64,000 nucleotides of DNA from Cyprinodon diabolis (GCA_030533445.1 CM060081.1:19885611-19949610); one strand, 5' to 3'. Shown: positions 10,480-22,959, counted from the first letter of the stretch. Notes: generated from the sequence alone by a model not told the origin. Program-made: numbers and translations.

Positions 10480-12600
10480 CAAGGCGATGGTTCTGTTGCT
10501 CTCCAGCAAGTATTTAAAAAAAGCCCGTCAGCTTGGGCATTTTTGTGATCACCTCTTTCTAACATTCCCCTTTTTCTTTCTTCATCTTTGTGCTCCAATG
10601 TAATATTTTCTGTTGTCTGGCATTGTGAGTGCTAATGCCCCCTGCACCTTCCCACCTCCACTGGTAACATGCATCGAATCTGGACAAATAATAATAAAGA
10701 AACTATGACAGACGTCAATTATAGCAAATTACAATGCTCCTAGATGGCACGGTGAAAATCTTACCAAATGATAAACGTTGCATATTCACACACTACTTCA
10801 TTCCCTAAAATAAGAAATGCTATTCAAGGCTCTGGGCTGCTGTCCTGGTAAGTCCTTGTTTAAGTTTGGGCTCAGTCATCTGCATGACCTGCCAATTACC
10901 TCACACATGCTCAGGGTAAACAAAGGGCGAGCTTTACACAGGTTCCAATATCAGATTCTTCGCTTCAGCAACTGGTTACTACAGAATGAGGGAAATGAAC
11001 CTGATCCACTTCCTTGCCACACAGTTTAAAGGTAATCCATGCCAGTGATAAGCTAAACCAACCTTGTTTGCATCTCTAAGTCATGTAAAAAAAATACCTG
11101 CAGGACACATGGACCTGTGCAACACTTGCATGTACATATATATATACACCGTTTTTGGTTTCTATAAGTATAAGGGCCTACAAGAATGATGAGGAGAAAG
11201 AGAATGCTATGAATAAACAGAGATGTTTTTTTTTTTCATTTTAAGATTTCAAAATTGCTTTGGGGTATCAGGTTGACTCTGGTTAATGGAGACAGCTGCA
11301 TGACTTCATGAATTGGTGGGTCAAGCTGTACAGGTGTAGCCCACAGTCTTCACCTCTTCACCTCCCTAACCACCATGCCAGCGTTAGGGCGGGAATCCTA
11401 TGCACTGGTTTAGAGGTGGTAAACAAAGTTCTAAGTTAATAAAAACAAGAAAGATAAAAATATGCACCCCAAGATATATTTTTATATGAATCCCTAAGTT
11501 TTCAGTTTAATAAGTTCTTTGTGTTATCCTGTTCAATTGGTTGCAATTACACATACGACCTCTTGGGGACTCTGGTCGCCCTGATGGCATTGACAGGAGC
11601 AAGCACATAAAAGAAGAATGAATCTTCTGCTTGATGCTAAAAGTAGCTGTGTGTCTCATCTGTTCTATACTTCAGGTCAGTATTACTGTATTAAGAAGCG
11701 GTTTGGGTCTTTTAACATTATGAATGTGTGAATGCTTCGCTATTCAGAGATTTTAAATCCTTTTTTTAACATATAAATCACCTTATTCTTTGCTTTAACT
11801 CCAAAACTTTGTCTCTCCTGGTCGGGAAGCTGAGAACCTGCATAATTATACTGTGTAATTGACATATTTAAAATGTGTGTAACATATAAGACTAAATCTT
11901 CTGCTTGATGCCAAAAGTAGCTCACTGTGTATGTCTAGTCTGTTCTATACTCCAGTCATACATGTGGAGGAAAGAAATCATCTCGTTTCCTGCAACCTAT
12001 CCAAGGCTTCAGGTTCCATACTGGCTTGGTTGAACAGCTGCCGTTACACAAAATTACTGTGTTTGTATGTTGGCATACAGACAATTTTGTTGCTGTGAAG
12101 TATTGAGACGCTTTAAGCTTTGGGCTTTTCAGGTTGTTTGGGTGTTCCTGTCTATCGTCACGTACAAAAACATTTCACTGGTTATATAATTTTAATATTT
12201 TGTCCTATTTTACCCTCAGGTTAATATTGTAGTAGGGTGAGGAGTTGATAAACAACCTTCTTTTATGAGAAATCAGTTAGTTTGTACCCACTTGAGAACC
12301 ATCACTATCCAATGTAAAAAGACAGATAAATTAAATTAAATCAGATAAAAAGTAGCAAAATAAGCTTAGTGACAGAAGTTACACAGAAATGCCCATGAAA
12401 CTTGGTTATAGACATTTTTATGTTCATGTATGTTTTTGTTATAAAGTCCAAGTGCAATGGTTACACACCAGGGATATTTTCTGTTCAAAATCGAGCACAA
12501 GACCCTTTAGATCTTTGCTAGTGTGATTTGTGTTTTTTTTCCTTGGATGTTAGTAAGGTTAAATATTATAGTGTGCTGGTTTTTCTTGCTGAATAATGGT
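10480..12600. other. no recognisable gene; one 60-bp direct repeat
   Basis: Mostly unique-looking AT-rich DNA. A segment containing ATCTTCTGCTTGATGC and AAAAGTAGCT occurs at about 11620-11680 and again at 11893-11955, both followed by a TCTGTTCTATACT string. The cause is unknown. Confidence 0.45.
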
Positions 12601-12639
12601 GATTAGTGAGAAGCTATTGTTCCATTCTTTATGCTGAGA

Positions 12640-13010
12640 TGCAGGGAAAGGAAGGAGGTTTGAAAAGGAGTTTCCTCCCTAGGTAAGATAAGGGAGAAAC
12701 ATAGATAAACAGGTCCTTATTGTGTTTAAGATCCTCATGTCCTGTCTCTGGTGTGAACGGAAAACAGTTATCTGAAATGTTTATCTGAACGTATATTTAT
12801 GTCTTTTGATGAAGTGTTTCTCTTGGAAAGACTCAATGTTCGTGTGTAAGGAGTCTTTATAATGCAAAGGTGGGGCAGGACCTAGTCAGAATAACACTGG
12901 GAGCTGTCCTCAGCTGTTTGTGTCATTCTCCTCTGCAGAGAAAAATAAAACCTTTTCTTCCTCACTCTCAGTGCTCATTTTTACTCCACACTAGAACACT
13001 GACTCTTGTC
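12640..13010 (+). repeat. possible solo LTR
   Basis: This block has the order expected of an LTR: a purine-rich start, a TATA-like CTTTATAATGCAAAGG near 12855, and an AATAAAACC polyadenylation signal near 12945 followed by a C/T-rich stretch. No second copy or internal region is in the window, so the call rests on layout only. Confidence 0.3.
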
Positions 13011-13014
13011 TCTT

Positions 13015-14050
13015 CATAAGACGATAAGCCAACATATACAATCAATGCAACAAAGGAATGGCAAAGCAGGAATACCTTGAAATCAAATTGTCTAGCCATT
13101 CTTTAAATTAGCATCTGATACTATGAGTTTCAGCAGTCTGTAAACAAAAAGGGGGTGTTTGTTATAAAAGAGGGACACATTCCCTCCTGACATGTGTTAC
13201 ACTCAATCAGTAAGACAGCAGATAAGCTTTTCTTCATTGCTGCAATCTTCTGGACAGGTACTGGAAATATACTTTTAAGAAAGTCTTAAGCAAGAAATAC
13301 ATCAGTGTGCTAGTTCTCCAACTGGTTATTGTTAAAAACCATATTGGACCATATGGTGCTGGCATATATTCACAAGTGGATTGCACAAAATACTGCAGCT
13401 TGGCATGCACATGTCCAATGGCAATGCTTTTTAGATTTGAGAGTAAATATGTAATTCTGTTTCAGTGGTTTCTCCCTGAAGTCTGGCTGCAATAGCCACC
13501 TTTTACTCATGCTGTCTCCCAATGTAGCAGTGAGCCCCCTGACATCCATTACAGAATCACCAGTACTCCCTCCCATGGATTGAACTACTTTTGGTTTTGC
13601 AAAGGCCATGGAAAAACAGTGACACCCAATAATTCTTCACAGCTTGGAGATGATTTGACCCTAATGTCTGTCCATCATGCATTAGTTCTCATCAAACTGA
13701 CATCCTCATGTCCTATTTTTTGTTCTTTTCACCCAAGAGCCTCAAAAATAATTGTTGACTTGCTACAAAAAATATAAATCCCACCCCATGACCCATGCTG
13801 TTGTATAGCAGTAAACAGTAATATTTTTCTATTGAGCATACGTTGGTATTTATATTCTGTAGATGAATGTCAGCATTTTTATATAAGCTGTCATTATTAT
13901 AGTAAAATACTGAAAAACCGCAAATTATCTACGATTTTTATTATCTTAAAATTGGTCACTTTAAGAAGTGGGATGGGATCCAATATGATGATTTGTTATA
14001 TTCAAGGTCACTATAGTTCCTTTCCTTTCCTCTTGGGTTTGTACTCAGTA
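13015..14050. other. no recognisable gene
   Basis: Short open frames on both strands (for example 13580-13777) show no domain or splice logic. No repeat recognised. Confidence 0.4.
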
Positions 14051-14057
14051 AAAGAGT

Positions 14058-14145
14058 GTCTTCTTCTTGTTGGATTTATTGGCAGTTGGCAACAAACACT
14101 TAGTGGCATTACCGCCACTTACTGGTATGGAGTGGGGTTCGTGAT
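14058..14145 (-). mobile_element. LINE 3' tail fragment (same family as 55370-55480)
   Basis: On the minus strand it reads ACTCCATACC, then GTGGCGGTAATG and TTGCCAACTGCCAAT, ending in an AAGAAGAAG tail. The same order occurs at 55385-55465 and, mirrored, at 58030-58110. These are 3' ends of one LINE family whose C-terminal coding part is visible at 55185-55370. Confidence 0.55.
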
Positions 14146-14162
14146 GGACTATCTACTTAGTA

Positions 14163-14167
<5 letters not shown>

Positions 14168-14216
<49 letters not shown>
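14168..14216. repeat. (TA)n microsatellite
   Basis: A TA tract directly abuts the left end of the Tc1 element that starts at 14217. Confidence 0.95.
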
Positions 14217-14219
<3 letters not shown>

Positions 14220-15819
14220 TGGGGCAAAAAAGTATTTAGTCAGCCACCAATAGTGCAAGTCCTCCCACTCCAAAAGATGAGAGAGGCCGGTAATTTTCAT
14301 CATAGATATACCTCAACTATGAGAGACAAAAATGAGAAGAAAAAAAATCCAGAAAATCACATTGTCTGATTTTTAAAGAATTTATTTGCAAAATATGGTG
14401 GAAAATAAGTATTTGGTCAATAACAAAAGTTCATCTCAATACTTTGTTATATACTCTTTGTTGGCAATGACAGAGATCAAACGTTTTCTGTAAGTCTTCA
14501 CAAGGTTTTCACACACTGTCGCTGGTATTTTGGCCCATTCCTCCATGCAGATCTCCTCTAGAGCAGTGATGTTCTGGGGCTGTCGCTGGGCAACACAGAC
14601 TTTCAAATCCCTCCAAAGATTTTCTATGGGGTTGAGATCTGGAGACTGGCTAGGCCACTCCAGGACCTTGAAATGCTTCTTACGAAGCCACTCCTTCGTT
14701 ACCCGGGCGGTGTGTTTGGGATCATTGTCATGCTGAAAGACCCAGCCACGTTTCATCTTCAATGCCCTTGCCGATGGAACAAGGTTTTCACTCAAAATTT
14801 GACAATACATGGCCCCATTCATTCTTTCCACGGATCAGTCGTCCTGGTCCCTTAGCAGAAAAACAGCCCCAAAGCATGATGTTTCCACCCCCATGCTTCA
14901 CTGTAGGTATGGTGTTCTTTGGATGCAACTCAGCATTCTCTCTCCTCCAAACACGACGAGTAGAGTTTTTACCAAAAAGTTCTATTTTGGTTTCATCTGA
15001 CTATATGATATTCTCCCAGTCATCGTCTGGATCATCCAAATGCTCTCTAGCAAACTTGAGACGGGCCTTGACATGTACTTGCTTAAGCAGGGGGACACGT
15101 CTGGCACTGCAGGATTTGAGTCCCTGGCGGCGTAGTGTGTTACTGATGGTAGCCTTTGTTACTTTGGTCCCAGCTCTCTGCAGGTCATTCACTAGGTCCC
15201 CCCGTGTGGTTCTGGGATTTTTACTCATCGTTCTTGTGATCATTTTGACCCCACGGGGTGAGATCTTGCGTGGAGCCCCAGATCGAGGAAGATTATCAGC
15301 GGTCTTGTATGTTTTCCATTTTCTAATAATTGATCCCACAGTTGATTTCTTCACACCAAGCTGTTTACCTATTGCAGATTCAGACTTCCCAGCCTGGTGC
15401 AGGTCTATAATTTTGTTTCGGGTGTCCTTTGACAGCTCTCTAGTTTTGGCCATGGTGGAGTTTAGAGTGTGACTGTTTGAGGTTGTGGACATGTGTCTTT
15501 TATACTGATAACGGGTTCAAACAGGTGCCATTAATGAAGGTAACGAGTGGAGGACAGATGAGCCTCTTACAGAAGAAGTTACAGGTCTGTGAGAGCCAGA
15601 AATCTTGCTTGTTTGTAACTGACCAAATACTTATTTTCCACCATATTTTGCAAATAAATTCTTTAAAAAACAGACAATGTGATTTTCTGAATTTTTTTTT
15701 CTCATTTTGTCTCTCATAGTTGAGGTATATCTATGATGAAAATTACCGGCCTCTCTCATCTTTTTGAGTGGGAGAACTTGCACTATTGGTGGCTGACTAA
15801 ATACTTTTTTGCCCCACTG
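14217..15819 (-). mobile_element. full-length Tc1-like transposon with about 200-bp inverted repeats
   Basis: Both ends start CAGTGGGGCAAAAAAGTATT. The inverted repeats run from 14217 to about 14425 and from about 15625 to 15819, sharing GGTGGCTGACTAAATAC, GATGAGAGAGGCCGGTAATT and GCAAATAAATTC. Long repeats of this kind are the IR/DR type. The left side is flanked by TA; the right flank is TG, within a (TA)n context. One transposase gene fills the interior on the minus strand and has two visible lesions. Confidence 0.9.
14436..15451 (-). pseudogene. Tc1 transposase (DD34E), two lesions
   Basis: The likely start is the [12 protein letters not shown] methionine near 15451; an in-frame methionine lies upstream at 15490. 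The N-terminal half (15451-15004) has the paired-like helix-turn-helix DNA-binding region, ending WENII just before a TAG at 15001-15003 where Tc1 proteins usually have tryptophan. The SDETK motif with the first catalytic aspartate follows directly. The second lesion is a short deletion near 14832 that shifts frame. The last part (14831-14436) has the second aspartate in [11 protein letters not shown] and the glutamate in LNPIENLW, 34 residues apart. With so few defects this is a fairly young copy, but it cannot make active enzyme as written. Confidence 0.9.
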
Positions 15820-15989
15820 TGTATATATATATATAATTTCTTGGAAGAAAAAACTCCAGTGCAATCAGCAGCATGTTTCTCAGCTGTGCTCAAGCAGTTA
15901 TAAGTCAGACTGTGGCAGGCAGACGGGGCCAGATAATTGCAAGCCAACAAGCAAGCAGTATCCCGCACTTCATGTTACCTGACCAAGTT

Positions 15990-16435
15990 CTCAACCACGG
16001 CTTCGCTTCACAGATTTTCCCTCTTGCCTAGCCCTCATCGGATTTCTCTGCCTTCTGGACAATGACCCTGTACCTGCCCTTTGACTTCTGCCTCCCTGAT
16101 CATTAAGCCTGAGTCTGGCTTCCAGGACCCTGATCCTACCTCTCTGCTCCAAGTAACCCAACTGTTGGCCCCCCAACAACTGTTAAAGGAACAGTCTGCT
16201 CTGTTGAAGCTGCTGATCACTACTAAAGTGAGGACTGTGGTAAGGTTAGTGGTTTTGTTGGTTTCATATATTTCATTATTTGAACTCCTTCAAGCCACTA
16301 ACTTACATCTCCATTCTTAGTAATCCCTGGTCCTCAGATGTGCTCCTGAAGTCCTGAGTTCTGAATAAACTGTTTAAGTTCTACTCCTGTGTTTCTAGCT
16401 GAAAATGTGGGTCTTCCGTCTTGATCATTACACTT
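15990..16435 (+). repeat. LTR-like sequence, probably a gypsy solo LTR
   Basis: C/T-rich DNA with CTGCCTTCTGGACAATGACCC and GACCCTGATCC segments, followed by GAATAAACTG near 16363 and a CTCCTGTGTTTCT end. Fish gypsy LTRs have this R-U5 layout. No paired copy is seen in the window, and the left border is unclear. Confidence 0.4.
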
Positions 16436-16778
16436 TTAGCTTCAACATCTAAATTCAATCTAAAATTAAAAGATTCAGAAAATCTTAACATGAAGATGTC
16501 AGCAGATTAACTCAAAAGACATGCATAGGGTTTCTTAGCATCTAAATGGCCCCTCGGTTTGGTCAATAGGCTACATGTTCAGGGAAGACTGCTGACTGGA
16601 CAGATCTTAAGGAAAGTAGTACTTGGGTTGAGTTCCTCTTCAAATAAGACTTATTTTATATAATTTTGTATACCAAAGGTTAAAGTTCTGGCACACCATT
16701 TGATGTCATTACTTTAAGTAGCCAATTATTTAAATACAGAGTAAATCTAGTGGTAGTTGGCAATTAAAGTCACCCAAC

Positions 16779-17979
16779 CAGTGTGCGAAATATCTGTCAA
16801 TATTTGGGGGGGTCTCCATTTCCCGATTGTTGCGCAATACCGACCTAAATTTTCTCAATATGCAGTAGGCCTATAACATTACAATGTCAAAGTCAGCTTT
16901 AATGTCAATTTTTTTACATTCACCACATACAAGGACTCAAGAGGGCGTTTCTCATTCACCAACAGTGAAACAGATAAAGCGCACAGGCACAACAGATAAG
17001 ATCGGTTCCTAATACTAAAATTTACACATTCAATTTCACAATAAAATATAAAATGTACAATAATATAAAATATACAATTCTTATGCTTGTGCAAAAAGGC
17101 AGATGGTAATGGCAGCAGAAAAAAAAAATATTGTTATTATTACCAATTATGTAAGATATATTTGTAACATTAACAGTGCAAAAGAACAGTAAATAAATAT
17201 AGAAATAATAGTAGTGCAGGAGACAGTTTGTCTGGAGTGATTTTTTTGAGGGGGGGTCAGCTTCCTGACAGCTTGGTGGATGAAGCTTTCTGTGAATCTG
17301 GTGAGCGGGCGAGAGCCTGAACAGACAGTCAGTCTATGAAAACAAACACACACACAAAGACTCTCTGTCTCTCTGTCTGTCTCTCTCTCTTTCTCTGTCT
17401 GTCTCTTTCTGTCTGTCTCTCTCTCTGTCTGTCTCTCTGTCTGTCCCTCTCTCTCTCTCTCTCTGTCTGTCTATCAGTCTGTCTCTCTCTGTCTGTCTGT
17501 CTCTCTACCTGTCTGTCTGTCTGTCTGTCTCTCTCTGTCTGTCTCTCTCTCTCTGTCTCTCTGTCTGTCTCTGTCTTTCACACATGCATGCTTGCACATG
17601 TCCTGCTTTAATCCAGTTTCTGACGACTGGGACTGGGTCGAATTTGTCCAGAGGAGGTCCGTTTTCGTGTCTGGTTGCCCGTGTTATTAACTGCGAAAAA
17701 AAGCACCTGGCTAATTTGCATACGCGAACAGGATTGCTGGCTCCACTTGGCAAAAAACAGAACATATTTGTGAATAAATGTTTTGAATTTTAAATACTGG
17801 ACATTTTGAGCTTAAAAACATTTCAGTGACCATTTGTGACAAAAAAAAAAAAAAATTTTTTCATTTTTTTTGACACATTTTAAGACCCCCTTTAAATTTT
17901 GCTTTTGAGGCTTTCAGGGGGTCTCATGGTTTAATCGGGGGGGTCGAGGCCCCCCGACTCCCCCGTATTTCGCACTCTG
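16779..17979. mobile_element. non-autonomous hAT element, 1.2 kb
   Basis: The termini are CAGTGTGCGAAATA and TATTTCGCACTCTG. They are flanked by the exact 8-bp duplication CACCCAAC at 16771-16778 and 17980-17987. The interior holds a (CTGTCT)n microsatellite and a poly(A)/poly(T) stretch but no transposase. Confidence 0.9.
17361..17580. repeat. (CTGT/CT)n microsatellite
   Basis: About 220 bp of CTGT and CT units inside the hAT element. Its serine/leucine/cysteine-rich translations are artefacts. Confidence 0.95.
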
Positions 17980-18495
17980 CACCCAACCTACGTACATCCA
18001 ACATGTGGGTTAGACGCCTTGAACCCAACATGACACCAACAGACATTTAAAATCCTGCTGAAGAAATTAAAACCTCATCAGAGCATCCATGCAAAAACCT
18101 AAAAATTATAGTTTTGGTGCAGAATAAATAAAAGCAAATTTTCTTATCAGACAGCCACTATACTGCTGGAAAAAAATCAAATCCTCAGTTCATGTTTTAG
18201 TGATGATCTCCTCTTGATGTGCACAATGTATTCCTGCTTTTATTATTCAATGTTTCAAACAGAGCTGACTGACCTGAATCCCTGACTGCTACTCAAATTT
18301 CTGAAGCTGCCAAATAATCAGAAAAAGAAAAATCTATTTCCAATGACAATGCCCTTTAGCTTTGAAAAGACGGCCTAGATTTTATGAAACCCCATTTTTG
18401 AGAGGGTACAAACAAAATTTAAGTAACATAAGAGACATATTAAGAGTTATGTATACACATTCCCCACTAACTGTGCTGGGCAACACAGTAATAGA

Positions 18496-19237
18496 CAGAG
18501 GCATCAAGTAACGAAGTACAACTACTTTGTTACTGTACTTACGTATATTTTTTAGGTATCTATACTTTACTCCATTACTTATTTTTCTTCCTACTCCTGA
18601 CTTCTACTCATTACATTTTCACACAAGTATCTGTACTTTCTATTCCTTACATTTTTAAAACAAATGCTATTACCCTTGGCTTTGGTTTAATGTTTATAAA
18701 TATTTATTTCACGTCATGTGCGCCATCCAATGCAAATCATTGGCGCCATCCACATCTAGTGAAAACTAGTGTAACTGGATGAGTCATATAATCGAAACAC
18801 TCATTGATTAGCTAAAGGAAATCATCAGAAGCAAGCAGGTGTTCTTCAAAGTGCAAACGTGAATTGCCTATGCCATGCTACAATGTCTTACAAGACATTA
18901 GGTACAAGACCTCCCTGATCCTTGGCCCTATCTCAAAGAATTTTTCAAAATACAATTTATATAGTGGCTGGTTTTAAAGGTTACTTTATACTTTTATACT
19001 TTAAGTAGTTTTTGGAGCACATACTTTTTCAGTTTTACTTGAGTAAAGAGGTCAAGTTGATACTTCAACTTTTACCAGTTGTTTTTAAACTTCAGTATCT
19101 ATACTTATCTTATACTTTTATAACAAATGTGTGTACTTTTGACACCACTGCCATTCATAAAGCAAGAGCTGCCTTTCACCACTGCCCTTCATAAAGCAAG
19201 AGAGCAGAATACGAATAACCTACTTTTGACACCACTG
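18496..19237. mobile_element. hAT MITE, same family as 43016-43755
   Basis: The termini are CAGAGGCATCAAGTAACG and TTTTGACACCACTG, with an exact 8-bp duplication, GTAATAGA, at 18488-18495 and 19238-19245. The right end is unusual. A first CACCACTG terminus lies at 19150, and about 87 bp follow before the terminus that matches the duplication, including a repeated CCTTCATAAAGCAAGAG unit. Relative to the 43016 copy the orientation is inverted. Confidence 0.9.
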
Positions 19238-19559
19238 GTAATAGATGGTAGTAACCCACCCCAAATAAACATCATACGAACAGTTTTGAAACTGTTGAAA
19301 TTGATGCAAGATTTAAAAGTGCTATAAAGATGCACCAAAAGGCATCATTTACATTTTCAATGTAATTTGTATTGTAACATTGCTACAAAGGTAATTATGA
19401 GGAGGTAAAAAAAAAGAAAAAGCAGAGAGAGTATAACCTTAGAACTTGAACTAACACATTCTGTAGAGTGGGAGGAGTGGGAGAATAGAGATAGAATGTA
19501 GCAGACTGATGAAAAAGGGGTCCCTATGTCCCACAGCCTATAGCAGCAATACCATAGAG

Positions 19560-21036
19560 ATAGCTCAGGATAACCTAAGCCACTCTATAAGCTTTATCAA
19601 AAAGGAAAGTTTTAAGCCTAGCCTTAAAAGTAGAAAGGGTGTCTACCTCATGAACTAAAACTGGTAGTTGATTCCACAGGAGAGGAGCCTGATAACTAAA
19701 AGATATGCCTACCATTCTACTTTTAGAAAGTGTAGGAACCATTAATAAACCTGCAGTTTGAGAGCAAGGTGCTCTGTTAGGAACATAAGGAGCATTCATA
19801 TGTTGAATAAAAGATGATGCTTGGACATTTAAGGCTTTATATGTGAGGAGGATTTTAAATTCTATTATGGATTTAACGGGGAGCCAATGAAGAGAACTAG
19901 CATAGGAGAGAGATGGTCTCTCTTTTTAACTTTCCTCAAAACTCTGGCTGCAGCATTTTGGATCAGCTGAAGGCTTTTAACTACAGTTTGTGGACTTCCT
20001 GATAGTAAAGAATTACAATAGGTCAGCCTTGAAGTAACAAATGCATGCACTTGTCTCTCAGCATCACCCCTGGACAGGATCCTGTTAAAAAATAACACTA
20101 AGATGTTTTACTATATTATCTGAGATCAGTTCAATCCCATACAATTGAAGTCATTGACTAATGAGATTCTTTTTGAAAGACTCCGATCCAAAGACTATAA
20201 CTTGTAATGGGTTAGCTTCATATAGAATTATAGACAGATATAGCTGAGTATCATAAGCATCACAGTTGATATTTAATCCCACACTGTCTAATATTTATAC
20301 TGAATGGGAGAATATATGTAGTAAGGGGAGAATTGGTCCTAGCACTGACCCCTGTGGTAATCCACAGGTAACCCTTGAGGATGAGGAAGATTTGTCATTA
20401 ACATGAACAAACTGAAATCAATCAGATAAGATTTAAACCAGTCTATTGCTGTTCCTTCAATTCCTACAAAATATTTAAGCCTTTCTAAAAGAATATTATG
20501 ACCAACTGTATCAAATGCAGCACAAAAATCTACAGGACAAGTACAGATACAAGTCCATTATCTGAGGCCATGAGCGTTAGTAGGAACTTCACCAGAGCTG
20601 TTTCAGTGCTATGATGAGCTCTAAAGCCAGACGGAAATTTTGTTATAGTGTACGTGGTTGCACACTTGTTTGGCAACTACTTTTTTAAGAATTTTAGATA
20701 AGAAAGGAAGATTGGATATAGGTCTATGATTGAGCAAGTCATCTGGGTAAACAGTTTGTTAAAGAAAAGGTTTATTTACAGCAACATTAAAAGCCTTTGG
20801 TACATATCCCTGTAACAGGGATAGATTAATCACATCTAAAATAGAGGAGGAGATCAAAGGGAATCCTTCCTTAAATAACCGGGTTGGAAATGGATCTAAC
20901 ATACAAGTTGAAGGCTTAGATGAAGACAATAGTTTTGTTATCTCTGAAAGTTCATCTGGATTAAAACAGTCTAAACCCAGTTCAGATTCTATGGCTAACT
21001 CAGATGCTGCCTTACCTTCCAAATCGTAGTCATCAG
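19560..21036 (-). pseudogene. L2-type LINE reverse transcriptase and C-terminus
   Basis: On the minus strand the first part (21036 to about 20760) reads NPDELSEITKLLSSSKPSTC and DPFPTRLFKEGFP, the start of an L2 reverse transcriptase. Degenerate middle parts follow. The segment at 20098-19865 has HAFVTSRLTYCNSLLSGSP and LQLIQNAAARVL. The C-terminal part (19799-19575) has GISFSYQAPLLWNQLP and FKARLKTFLFDKAY, the usual L2 end. Many stops and shifts are present. The 3' tail is missing. Confidence 0.8.
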
Positions 21037-21126
21037 TACACACATTTGTCATAAAAGTATAAGATAAGTATAAGTATAGAGACTGCAGTTTAAAAACACT
21101 CTGGTAAAAGTTGTAGTATCAACTTG
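21037..21126. mobile_element. fragment of the 43016-type hAT MITE
   Basis: ACACACATTTGTCATA, then GAGACTGCAGTTTAAAAACAC and AGTATCAACTTGACCTCTTT match the left part of the MITE at 43016-43755. It is cut off by the minisatellite that follows. Confidence 0.6.
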
Positions 21127-21127
21127 A

Positions 21128-21296
21128 CCTCTTTTTTCTCAGAATTCTGACTTTAATCTCAGAATTCTGACTGAATTCTGAAAATAAAAAAGTCTGAATT
21201 CTGAGAAAAAAGTCTGAATTCTGAGATTAAAGTCAGAATTCTGAGAAAAAAGTCAGAATTCTAAGATTAAAGTCAGAATTCTGACTTTTTTCCCAT
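21128..21296. repeat. AGTCAGAATTCTGAG minisatellite
   Basis: Units of 15-24 bp built on AAAGTCAGAATTCTGAGA repeat in both orientations. Since GAATTC is self-complementary, the array is rich in small inverted repeats. Confidence 0.85.
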
Positions 21297-21360
21297 ACTA
21301 AACTGAAAAAAATTAAAAAATCTGTTAACTTTTTTTTCCAGTGGCCCTAATCCTCTTCCG

Positions 21361-21840
21361 TAGGCTCAGTATAGACTCTTACATTTGAGCTTGAATTGAT
21401 TTATTTAATTAAAGTATAGAGACCAAGACAGATCTTTAGCTGACAGAGCAATACATTTAGAGCAGTAATTATTTAAAAAAAAAATTGCATTTAAGATAAA
21501 AAATAAAATATTGTCTGTCAATATGCTCAATTCACAATTACTTAAGTGGAAAAGTTTCAAGAAATTAGTCTGAGATGATTCACTTTATAACATGGCGCAT
21601 TATCCTGCTAGAAGTAGCCATCAGAAGATTGGTACACTGTGGTCATAAGGACATAAGGTCAGCAACAATGCTGAGGTAGGCTGCCTCATCTATTTGATGC
21701 TAAATTGGTATTAATTGGCCCAAAGTGTGGCAATAAATGTCCCCCAAATAGATGCTACAAATAGATCAGGCTCAGTATGGCCTAATTATAGACTCTTATA
21801 TTTTAGCTTGAATTGATTTATTTAATTAAAGTACGCTAGA
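21361..21840. repeat. direct repeats flanking a Tc1 fragment
   Basis: TAGACTCTTACATTTGAGC with TTGAATTGATTTATTTAATT (about 21370-21416) recurs at 21786-21828 with few changes. Between them, at about 21590-21750, lies a Tc1-type fragment read on the minus strand, recognisable by the AGAAGTAGCCATCAGAAGA and AACAATGCTGAGGTAGGCT segments. Confidence 0.5.
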
Positions 21841-21954
21841 TTACTGTGTATGCAAATCTTATGTAAAAAAAATACACAAAATAATTTATTTCAAAAATTA
21901 GTTTTAATCAGAATCAGTTGGTAAAATGTGAATCAGAATCAACAAGGTAAAATG

Positions 21955-22410
21955 TGCATTCCTTGCACAGTGCTCCTTGGGATTTTTAAAGCTTTGGAAA
22001 TCTTTTTGTTTCCAAATCCAGCTTTAAACTTCTCCACAACAGTGTCTCGGACCTGTCTGATGTGTTCCTTGTTCTTCATGATGCTCTCTGCACTTTAAAC
22101 AGACCTCTGAGGCGATCACAGAACAGGTGCATTTATCGGGAGACTTAATTACACACAGGTGGATTCTATTTAGTATCATTTAGGTCGACATTGGATCATT
22201 CAGAGATCCTCACTGATCTTCTGGGGAGAGTTTGCTGCACTGAAAGTAAAAATTCATTTTGCACACCCCACTCTTTAGTTTTTTATTTGTTAAAAAAGTA
22301 AAAAATATCCAATATATTTAATTACACTTCATGATTGGGTAAAACTAGTTGTTGATTCTTCACTAAAAAAATGTTTATGTTTGATGCCTGAAATGTGGCA
22401 AGAGTTTGAG
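21955..22410 (-). pseudogene. Tc1-like transposase N-terminus with terminal repeat
   Basis: The minus-strand frame from 22082 starts MKNKEHIRQVRDTVVEKF, then KISKALKIPRSTVQ, the first helix-turn-helix of a Tc1-type transposase. It then breaks into unrelated AT-rich DNA. The upstream part (22085-22410) has the look of the 5' untranslated region and terminal repeat. The catalytic domain is absent. Confidence 0.7.
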
Positions 22411-22794
22411 ATTTTCAAGAGAGCAGATTATATTTGCAGGGCAAACTGTAACTGGGCTGATATCTAAGGAGAGCTCTGACAGGGCTTCACTTGCCAATAA
22501 CATACATATATAACATAAGTTTTAGTGGTTGTAGAAGTAATAGAAAACACAGATCTGGGAACTGGAATTCTTGCAGCACTCCTACATTATTCTCTACATT
22601 TTCTCTCCGTTGTCCTTTCTTTCACAGTAAATGGTATCGGCATCTCAGATATGTTAGATTTGTTTACCAAGCTTTCCTGTCTGACCCTTCAAAACAATCT
22701 ACCATCAACAGCATTGTGTTGTAGAAGCTTTTATGCAAGAGCCTTTTTTTGGGAGTTTTTACAGCACATTTTGGAGTTTTTACGGCACTAGTGT

Positions 22795-22955
22795 CTCGTT
22801 TTTTTGGCAGTAGGCTGGCAGGAAAGGGGGTATGAGAGAGGGAGAGACATGCGGGCAAGGATTCGAACCCGGGTCATCCATGTTGAGGACTAAGGAATCT
22901 TTCTGTACATGGGTTTTGTGCGCTAAACACTGGGCAACCAAAGCACGCCCTTATG
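22795..22955 (-). repeat. tRNA-derived SINE
   Basis: Read on the minus strand there is a GGCGTGCTTTGGTTGCCCAG start, then GGGTTCGAATCC (22862-22873), a good match to the pol III B box. The spacing fits a degenerate tRNA-like head. The body continues towards the C/T-rich CTCTCCCTCTCTCATACCCC stretch. It is not a functional tRNA, since no cloverleaf could be drawn. Confidence 0.6.
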
Positions 22956-22959
22956 CAAC

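Noticed and set aside
17336..17765. Serine/leucine/cysteine-rich frames on both strands
   Set aside because: They lie over the (CTGTCT)n microsatellite inside a hAT element.
22795..22955. A tRNA gene with a B box
   Set aside because: No cloverleaf or intact A box could be drawn; a tRNA-derived SINE fits better.
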